NCBI GenBank assembly: GCA_943355135.1
Contig: CALREG010000014.1
Location: forward strand, 1-16,908
Reading direction: 5' to 3'
Source of the DNA: Candidatus Nomurabacteria bacterium
GTDB taxonomy: Bacteria; Patescibacteriota; Minisyncoccia; Phycocordibacterales; SBAW01
DNA length: 16,908 nt
Position 1 is the stretch's first letter, and each line of letters starts with the position of its first letter. The notes beneath the pieces were generated by a model. That model did not search any database. It saw only the letters and a list, made by a program, of their open reading frames with translations, and was not told the DNA's origin. The translations under genes were made by a program, and so were the position numbers. Of the stretch, positions 1 through 4,650 are shown piece after piece.

Positions 1-108
1 GGCGGTCCGCACACATTCAGAATGTAAAAGTATTTCCTTACCCTTATTCTTTTCCAGCACAGCAATGCCTAGTCGTTCGTATCCGGGGTCAAAAGCAAGG
101 ACACGCAT
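1..108 (-). CDS. ruvC: Crossover junction endodeoxyribonuclease RuvC (partial, N-terminus only)
   Basis: RuvC resolves Holliday junctions left by RuvAB branch migration. Only the first 36 residues are inside the window; the gene runs off the left edge. The translation opens MRVLAFDPGYERLGIAVLE, the first beta-hairpin of the RuvC RNase H-like fold, with the expected first catalytic aspartate at residue 7 (FDPG). The ATG lies 5 nt after the yebC stop codon on the same strand, the common yebC-ruvC order, so the two are probably co-transcribed. No Shine-Dalgarno sequence precedes it. The remaining catalytic acidic residues cannot be checked. Confidence 0.85.
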   Translation of the reverse strand, partial: MRVLAFDPGYERLGIAVLEKNKGKEILLHSECVRTA

Positions 109-113
109 GTTGT

Positions 114-644
114 TTATGCGGCACTCGTATAAATTTCGTTGACGTCATCGTGCTCCTCGAGCGCGTCGGCAAGCTCAGCCATCTTTTGTGCGTCTTCATC
201 ACTGAGTTCCACAGGCATCATCGCTTCAAGCTTACCCTCAGCATTTTTTTGAAACGCCCACATCGCCGCACCGGGGTTTGCCAGCGAGCCGCCGTGGAGC
301 GCGAGGAGGTGCTTGAGCTCCTGCACGGTGCGGTTGCGATTGTCAGTGTACGCTTCGAGCACTAGTGCGCAGCCGCCGGGGCCGTAGGCCTCGTAGGTGA
401 CCTGCTCAAGCTCGGCGCCTTCGCCTGAGGCTTTGCTCAGGGCGCGTTCAATGTTATCAAGCGGCATATTGGCCGCGCGTGCCTTCTCTACTGCAGTGCG
501 CACGCCGGGGGCATTTTTGTCGCCTTTAGCTTTCTTTACCTCAACCGTAATAAACCGCACGAGTTTAGAAAAAAGTTTTGCCTTTTGGGCATCAGTTTTG
601 CCCTTTACGTGTTTAAGCTTTGCCCACTTGCTGTGTCCTGCCAT
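114..644 (-). CDS. yebC: YebC/TACO1-family protein, short form lacking one domain
   Basis: YebC/TACO1 proteins have been described as transcriptional regulators and, more recently, as factors helping ribosomes through difficult motifs. The N-terminus MAGHSKWAKLKHVKGKTDAQ and the internal YEAYGPGG and TDNRNRT segments are diagnostic. The product is 176 aa whereas the family is usually about 240-250 aa. After the GAAMWAFQK segment (about residue 132) the sequence passes almost directly to the C-terminal LADALEEHDDVNEIYTSAA, so roughly 60-70 residues that normally form the inserted third domain are missing. The reading frame is intact and the C-terminus canonical, so this is a family variant rather than a broken gene. 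It heads a unit with ruvC. A TACTCT hexamer ends 8 nt before the ATG and there is no Shine-Dalgarno sequence. Confidence 0.93.
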   Translation of the reverse strand: MAGHSKWAKLKHVKGKTDAQKAKLFSKLVRFITVEVKKAKGDKNAPGVRTAVEKARAANMPLDNIERALSKASGEGAELEQVTYEAYGPGGCALVLEAYTDNRNRTVQELKHLLALHGGSLANPGAAMWAFQKNAEGKLEAMMPVELSDEDAQKMAELADALEEHDDVNEIYTSAA

Positions 645-681
645 ATGGGTGTAGAGTAGCGCGCAGAAATTGTCACGGCAA
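645..681 (-). promoter_or_regulatory. yebC promoter, predicted leaderless
   Basis: Read on the minus strand, TTGCCG (676-681) is separated by exactly 17 nt from TACTCT (653-658), and the ATG begins 8 nt after the -10 hexamer. Transcription would therefore start at or next to the start codon. The -35 match is 4/6 and the -10 match 4/6 to the sigma-70 consensus. Confidence 0.55.
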
Positions 682-694
682 GAGGAACTCTGCT

Positions 695-1168
695 ATGCCC
701 CCTTGGGTGCTTGATGTTGGACTCGTTTGCACGACCACCGTTGTGCTGGTCGTCTATCAGGAACTGTTGGAGCGAACTGTTCTGTTGGAGGAGCTTATCA
801 AAGCTCCTGGGAAGGAAACTTCCAACTTTTTGTACGGCACGGTGGTACCGTCTGTGTTGGAAGAATTTTTGTTTCGTCTGCTTCCACTTGGATCAACCCT
901 GTTGCTTACGTCCAACTGGTACACAATCATCAGTGTGGTACTGGTGACCTCTCTTCTTTTTGGGTTGCTCCACGATGTTTCCCTGCGAGCGAAGGTGTTG
1001 CTCATGGTTCCAGGGAGTACCGTTCTTTCTGGGGTGTTTGTGTACGTCGCTTATCGTGCAGACAATGTCCTTGTCGGATATGCCGCAAGCGTCCTTGTCC
1101 ACTTCTCGTTGAACTTCATGGAGGACTTGCGTTGGTGGTGGTTCAACAGTTTCTGGAAACGCGGATAA
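695..1168 (+). CDS. CPBP-family intramembrane metalloprotease
   Basis: This is a small (157 aa) membrane protein of the CPBP/Abi (CAAX protease and bacteriocin-processing) family. It shows the three family motifs in order: EEFLFR at residues 56-61, FGLLH at 89-93 (FxxxH) and HFSLN at 136-140 (HxxxN), each in or next to hydrophobic segments. Such enzymes cleave within the membrane; the substrate is unknown here. I chose the ATG at 695 because an AGAGGA Shine-Dalgarno-like run lies just upstream and the residues encoded between an earlier ATG at 620 and this one look non-coding (Cys/Arg rich, overlapping yebC). It is a monocistronic plus-strand gene between minus-strand yebC and ruvB, closed by its own terminator. 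It is one of very few genes here with a recognisable Shine-Dalgarno, which fits later acquisition. Confidence 0.85.
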   Translation: MPPWVLDVGLVCTTTVVLVVYQELLERTVLLEELIKAPGKETSNFLYGTVVPSVLEEFLFRLLPLGSTLLLTSNWYTIISVVLVTSLLFGLLHDVSLRAKVLLMVPGSTVLSGVFVYVAYRADNVLVGYAASVLVHFSLNFMEDLRWWWFNSFWKRG

Positions 1169-1183
1169 TGTCCGCGTTTTTTT
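1157..1183 (+). terminator. Intrinsic terminator of the CPBP protease gene
   Basis: A perfect 9-bp stem AAACGCGGA / TCCGCGTTT (1157-1165 with 1171-1179) has a 5-nt loop that contains the stop codon (TAA, 1166-1168) and runs into a seven-T tract at 1177-1183. It acts on the plus strand; there is no T tract on the minus side. Confidence 0.88.
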
Positions 1184-1185
1184 AT

Positions 1186-2208
1186 TTACAAAAGTCGCTC
1201 GTTGAGGTCACTTGGCGGGGTTTTGCCAAGATGTTTGTACGCGGCTGCGGTGGCGATGCGGCCACGCTGGGTTCTTTCGATCAGACCTAATTGCAGGAGG
1301 AATGGTTCGTGCACTTCTGAGACGGTCGTTGGCTCTTCGGCCAGCGCGGCTGCAAGTGCGTTGACTCCCGCGGGGCCGCCGTTAAAGCGGTCTATAAGTA
1401 CGGTAAGGAGCTTGCGGTCGAGCGGAGTGAGGCCGAGTTCATCTACTTCGAGCATGCCAAGCGATTGTTTGACCAGCTCTGCCGAAAGGGGAGCACGCTT
1501 AAGCTGTGCGTAGTCGCGTGAGCGTTTTAAAAGATAGTTGGCGGTGCGTGGTGTGGCACGCGAACGCTTCGCAATTTCTCGCACGCCCTCCTTATCTACC
1601 TCGACCCCGAGGATTTTTGCCGAGCGTTTGATGATCTGTGCGATGTCGTCTTCGGAATAAAACTCCAAACGGAAGGTCCCGCCACTAAAACGCGAGCGCA
1701 GCGGGGCAGAGAGGTCGGCCACGCGTGTGGTGGCGGCCACAAGCGTAAACGGCGGCAAGGGGAGTTCAATGGTGCGTGCGCTCGGACCTTTGCCGATGAT
1801 GATGTTGAGCACACCCGATTCCATCGCGGGGTAGAGCACCTCTTCTATCGAGCGGGAGAGTCGGTGGATTTCGTCTATAAACAAAATGTCGCCCGACCCC
1901 ATGTTGGTGAGGAGTGCGGCGAGATCGCCAACGCGCTCTATAGCGGGGCCGGAGGTTGAGCGTAGGGCTCCGCCGAGCTCCCTAGCAATCAGATGCGCCA
2001 AAGTGGTCTTGCCGAGCCCCGGGGGGCCATAAAAGAGGATATGTTCGGGCGGGGAGGCGCGCTCTTTGGCGGCCGAAATAAGGATATTGAGGTTGTTTTT
2101 GATGGCCTCTTGCCCCACATATTCGTCCCACGAGGCGGGGCGCAGGGTTTGGTCTAAATAGGCCTCAGGGGGAGGGGTAGAGGCTTCAGGGTCGGCGTCG
2201 CTTGACAT
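1186..2208 (-). CDS. ruvB: Holliday junction branch migration helicase RuvB
   Basis: RuvB is the hexameric AAA+ motor that drives branch migration with RuvA. The 340-aa product has normal family length. Walker A GPPGLGKTT is at residues 61-69, Walker B with DEIH at 112-115, a sensor-1 stretch VAATTR around 157-162, and the arginine-finger region LRSRF at 170-174. The C-terminal winged helix follows. The start MSSDADPEA precedes the usual TLRPxxWDEYVGQ opening by about 20 residues. The gene stands alone, separate from ruvA (11582-12163) and ruvC (1-108). A TACTAT hexamer (2216-2221) ends 7 nt before the ATG and no Shine-Dalgarno is present, suggesting a leaderless mRNA. Confidence 0.97.
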   Translation of the reverse strand: MSSDADPEASTPPPEAYLDQTLRPASWDEYVGQEAIKNNLNILISAAKERASPPEHILFYGPPGLGKTTLAHLIARELGGALRSTSGPAIERVGDLAALLTNMGSGDILFIDEIHRLSRSIEEVLYPAMESGVLNIIIGKGPSARTIELPLPPFTLVAATTRVADLSAPLRSRFSGGTFRLEFYSEDDIAQIIKRSAKILGVEVDKEGVREIAKRSRATPRTANYLLKRSRDYAQLKRAPLSAELVKQSLGMLEVDELGLTPLDRKLLTVLIDRFNGGPAGVNALAAALAEEPTTVSEVHEPFLLQLGLIERTQRGRIATAAAYKHLGKTPPSDLNERLL

Positions 2209-2230
2209 AAAATTGATAGTATGCTAGGAT
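2202..2230 (+). promoter_or_regulatory. Candidate sigma-70 promoter for the intergenic RNA locus
   Basis: A perfect -35 TTGACA (2202-2207) is separated by 17 nt from TAGGAT (2225-2230, 4/6 to TATAAT). Transcription would start near 2237 and read into the inverted-repeat region. The -35 overlaps the first codons of ruvB on the other strand, so its match to consensus could be partly chance. Confidence 0.45.
2209..2221 (-). promoter_or_regulatory. ruvB -10 element, predicted leaderless
   Basis: On the minus strand TACTAT (2216-2221) is followed by 7 nt and then the ruvB ATG. No convincing -35 is seen at 17 nt. The site overlaps the plus-strand promoter of the RNA locus described next. Confidence 0.4.
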
Positions 2231-2247
2231 ACCAGAAGTAGCAGTTT

Positions 2248-2266
2248 CGCCCACAGGGCGTTTTTT
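2248..2266 (+). terminator. Short GC hairpin with T6 tract near the 5' end of the RNA locus
   Basis: CGCCC (2248-2252) pairs with GGGCG (2256-2260) over a 3-nt loop, followed directly by six T (2261-2266). The form is that of an intrinsic terminator, placed about 10 nt after the predicted start of transcription. It could act as an attenuator or belong to the RNA. The stem is short, so efficiency is uncertain. Confidence 0.4.
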
Positions 2267-2270
2267 GTTG

Positions 2271-2432
2271 GGAACAGTATACCCTCAAGCAATACAAGCT
2301 TTACCGTTTGGAATCTTATCGAGGACGCTCCGGCACTTTTGATTACTCAATCGCCGCGGGGGCGCTCCTTAGACATTTCTTCCGCTTCACCGACTTGTCG
2401 ATGATGTGTATTGCTTGGCGGTATACTCTTCC
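2271..2432 (+). ncRNA. Candidate structured non-coding RNA (long inverted repeat with inner hairpins)
   Basis: The 290-bp gap between ruvB and pilB has no convincing protein gene. The arms 2271-2296 and 2407-2432 form a 26-bp stem with two C-C mismatches and one G-T pair, enclosing 110 nt. Inside, 2322-2334 pairs with 2353-2369 (AGGA/TCCT, CGCTC/GGGCG, CGGC/GCCG with bulges) over an 18-nt loop, and CGAC/GTCG (2391-2400) forms a small hairpin on the 3' side. The result is a closing stem, an open central region with a small hairpin on its 3' strand, and an apical stem. This resembles the general architecture of 6S RNA, but I cannot confirm any family by sequence. A promoter at 2202-2230 and a terminator at 2458-2487 frame it. 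An alternative reading is a 162-bp miniature element with 26-bp terminal inverted repeats, though I see no target duplication. Confidence 0.55.
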
Positions 2433-2457
2433 GAACCTGCTATTTACTCTATACCTG

Positions 2458-2487
2458 AAAAGCCGCAACGCAACGTTGCGGCTTTTT
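2458..2487 (+). terminator. Strong intrinsic terminator between RNA locus and pilB (possibly bidirectional)
   Basis: A perfect 13-bp stem AAAAGCCGCAACG / CGTTGCGGCTTTT (2458-2470 with 2474-2486) has a CAA loop and ends in five T on the plus strand. On the minus strand four T follow, and the pilB stop codon lies 11 bp away, so it can also end the pilB transcript. A plus-strand terminator here has no protein gene upstream of it, which supports a plus-strand RNA. Confidence 0.85.
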
Positions 2488-2498
2488 GATTAATGTGT

Positions 2499-4175
2499 CT
2501 ATTGTGTGTCCAGGTCGACTACACGGCGGAGTTCTTCCATTGAGGTAACTCCGCGGAGGACCTTGATGATGCCGTCTTCTTGCATGCTTGGGATGCCTTG
2601 TGGGCGGGCTGCGTTGTAGACCTCGCGTTCGCTCGGTTTGCTGCGCAAAATTGTTTCTATCGCTGAGTCCATGAACACCGCTTCAAAGATTGCGACGCGG
2701 CCTTTGTATCCGCGGCCGTGACACACCTCGCAACCGTCTGGTTTAGGCAACCATACTTTTTTAGTTTCGGGCGGGACGAGCGCGCGGTCGACGATGGTTG
2801 CAACATATTTGTCTATCGTCTTTTGTTCCTCAGCCGTCGGTACACCTTCTATCTTGCAGACGCACAACTTGCGTACCAAACGTTGTGCAAGCGCGGCAAT
2901 AATAGCGGAGCTCAAAACCTTTTCGTCTATCCCGAGGTCAATGAGGCGGGGGAAGGAGCCTGCCGCGTCGTTGGTGTGCAGGGTAGAGAAGACGAGGTGC
3001 CCCGTAAGCGCGGCGTTGATAGCCGTCTCGGCTACCTCGCCGTCGCGGATCTCGCCGACCATGATGATGTCGGGGTCCTGCCGCAGCGCACTGCGTAGTC
3101 CGTTGGCAAAGGTGTAGGTCTTTTTATCTACCTGCGTTTGTACCAATCCTTGCAGGTGATACTCGATAGGGTCTTCGATGGTAATTATTTTTGTCTGCGG
3201 ACTATTTATTTTGCGCAAGAAGGCATACAAGGTCGTCGTCTTGCCCGAGCCGGTCGGGCCGGTGGTCAAAATCATACCGTTAGGCTTTTGGATTTCCTTT
3301 TCCAACTTGAGCCGCAACTTTTCTTCCAAACCCAAAGCCTCGAGCTCGACGCCGATTGCTTTGGGGTTGAGGATGCGGAGCACCAGCGTCTCGGCATAGT
3401 TGCCGGGGAGTATCGAGGTACGCAACTCTATCTCGTCGCCTTTGATTTTGATACTAAAGCGCCCGTCCTGCGCCTCGCCAACGACGTTGAGTTTGAGCCC
3501 CGAGAGGAGCTTCATGCGGCTGAGTGTAAGGCGGTAGGTCTCGTGGTCGAAGTTGAGCACATCAACCAGTACGCCGTCGAGGCGGTAGCGCAACCGGACC
3601 TGCGCGTCCTCGGGCTCAAAGTGGATGTCGGAAGCTCCGGTGGCAAGGCCGCCAGCCAAAATAACTTCCAAGATGCGGGTGATGCGGTACGCTTTCTTCA
3701 GTTCTATCGCTTCAGAAATAAGTTTGCCGATGTCGGCAAGAGAGGTGACTTTGATGAGCAGCTGTTCGAGCTCTTCGTTTGAAAGCTCAAAGACGCCAGC
3801 CTTGCTCTCGGTCGCATAGGACATATCGGCGTAGCGTTGGTAGGCGCGCTCGAGCGACGCGCTCGAGCACATATAGACGGTCACTTCGTACCCGAGGTCG
3901 TGGAGCTTGTTGACCAATATTTTTACTTTTGGATTCTCCGGTGCGCGTACCGCGACCGAAAGCTTTTTGCCCACACGACCAAAAGCCGCCGCCTCGGCGT
4001 CCTTGGCCTCTACTTCGGTCAGTGTGCGCAGTGCGTCTACGTTGATGGCGACCAACGAAAGGTCGACGTACTGCACGCCGTATTTGCCGCTCAGTACTTG
4101 GGCAAGCTCCTCCTCCTCGCGCTTGCGGAGGAAGTTGAGCCGCTTTTGCTGTTCGTCGTCGGCAAAGACCACCAT
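2499..4175 (-). CDS. pilB: Type IV pilus assembly / type II secretion ATPase PilB/GspE
   Basis: This is the cytoplasmic motor ATPase that powers pilin polymerisation. With the start at 4175 it has 558 aa: an N-terminal GspE_N-type region, then the catalytic domain with Walker A GPTGSGKTTT (about 306-315), Asp box TIEDPIEY (332-339), Walker B DIIMVGEIRD (369-378) and His box TGHLVFSTLHTND (391-403). Two Cys pairs near 438-440 (CVC) and 482-485 (CEVC) correspond to the zinc motif of PilB, though the first pair is CxC rather than CxxC. I prefer MVVFADDEQQKRL as the start over an in-frame ATG 96 nt further upstream, because the longer form would overlap tsaE and has no family-like sequence. No other pilus gene is adjacent. 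Confidence 0.94.
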   Translation of the reverse strand: MVVFADDEQQKRLNFLRKREEEELAQVLSGKYGVQYVDLSLVAINVDALRTLTEVEAKDAEAAAFGRVGKKLSVAVRAPENPKVKILVNKLHDLGYEVTVYMCSSASLERAYQRYADMSYATESKAGVFELSNEELEQLLIKVTSLADIGKLISEAIELKKAYRITRILEVILAGGLATGASDIHFEPEDAQVRLRYRLDGVLVDVLNFDHETYRLTLSRMKLLSGLKLNVVGEAQDGRFSIKIKGDEIELRTSILPGNYAETLVLRILNPKAIGVELEALGLEEKLRLKLEKEIQKPNGMILTTGPTGSGKTTTLYAFLRKINSPQTKIITIEDPIEYHLQGLVQTQVDKKTYTFANGLRSALRQDPDIIMVGEIRDGEVAETAINAALTGHLVFSTLHTNDAAGSFPRLIDLGIDEKVLSSAIIAALAQRLVRKLCVCKIEGVPTAEEQKTIDKYVATIVDRALVPPETKKVWLPKPDGCEVCHGRGYKGRVAIFEAVFMDSAIETILRSKPSEREVYNAARPQGIPSMQEDGIIKVLRGVTSMEELRRVVDLDTQ

Positions 4176-4194
4176 ATAGGCTATATTGTACGGC
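4176..4194. promoter_or_regulatory. Divergent pilB/tsaE promoters packed into 19 bp
   Basis: On the plus strand TATATT (4182-4187) ends 7 nt before the tsaE ATG (4195). On the minus strand TACAAT (4185-4190) ends 9 nt before the pilB ATG (4175). The two -10 hexamers overlap by three bases, so RNA polymerase could probably occupy only one direction at a time. Both mRNAs would be leaderless or nearly so. The plus-strand -35 would be TCGGCA (4159-4164, 4/6). Confidence 0.5.
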
Positions 4195-4638
4195 ATGGAA
4201 AAGGTTTTGCTTTCGAAGCTCCCACACTTTGTCCGCAATGTGCTAGCGGTTATTTGGTTGGAGGAAACCAAACAGACTGCGACCGTTATAGCCTTGCGTG
4301 GCGACTTGGGTGCGGGGAAGACAACTTTTACTCAAGTGCTCGCACAGGTACTTGGCGTAACTGACACATTGCAGAGCCCAACCTATGTGCTGATGAAAAA
4401 ATATAAAACCACGAACGAAAAGTTTCATACGCTCGTACATATAGATGCCTACCGGCTGGAGAATGCCGAGCAGTTTGCGGCACTCAAGCCTGAGCAATTT
4501 TTGAGCGACCCGCGTGCACTGGTGGTTATTGAGTGGCCTGAAAGGGTAGAAGCGGCGCTCCCGAAGCCCGACCTAACGGTCAACTTTTCATCCGAAGGGG
4601 CTGTCGAGGGAGAGCGCTACGTATCCATCGAAAAGTAG
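4195..4638 (+). CDS. tsaE: tRNA threonylcarbamoyladenosine biosynthesis ATPase TsaE
   Basis: TsaE is the P-loop ATPase partner of TsaB/TsaD in making t6A37 in ANN-decoding tRNAs. The 147-aa product has Walker A GDLGAGKT at residues 36-43, the SPTY switch-type motif after it, DAYRL near the middle and a VIEWPE segment (Walker B-like region), all typical. The start at 4195 (MEKVLLSK) is favoured over an ATG 9 nt upstream because of the TATATT -10 spacing. polA begins 12 nt after its stop. tsaB and tsaD are not in the window. Confidence 0.93.
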   Translation: MEKVLLSKLPHFVRNVLAVIWLEETKQTATVIALRGDLGAGKTTFTQVLAQVLGVTDTLQSPTYVLMKKYKTTNEKFHTLVHIDAYRLENAEQFAALKPEQFLSDPRALVVIEWPERVEAALPKPDLTVNFSSEGAVEGERYVSIEK

Positions 4639-4650
4639 TAGAATGCCAGT
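4639..4650 (+). promoter_or_regulatory. polA -10 element, predicted leaderless
   Basis: TAGAAT (5/6 to consensus) occupies 4639-4644, immediately after the tsaE stop, and the polA GTG start follows after 6 nt. No good -35 is seen at 17 nt, so polA may depend on this weak promoter, on read-through from tsaE, or both. Confidence 0.4.

Noticed and set aside
2271..2432. SRP (4.5S) RNA, tmRNA or RNase P RNA
   Set aside because: The SRP GGAAG/AGCAGC apical motif, the tRNA-like T arm and CCA end of tmRNA, and the RNase P core signature are not present on either strand.
2308..2493. A 61-residue open frame in the ruvB-pilB gap
   Set aside because: It runs through the arms of the inverted repeat and into the terminator stem, has no ribosome-binding site or -10 at its start, and no protein-like pattern.
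3138..3782. 214-residue open frame on the plus strand inside pilB
   Set aside because: It is antisense to the clearly coding PilB catalytic domain; long antisense frames arise from the coding strand's codon bias. No start signal.
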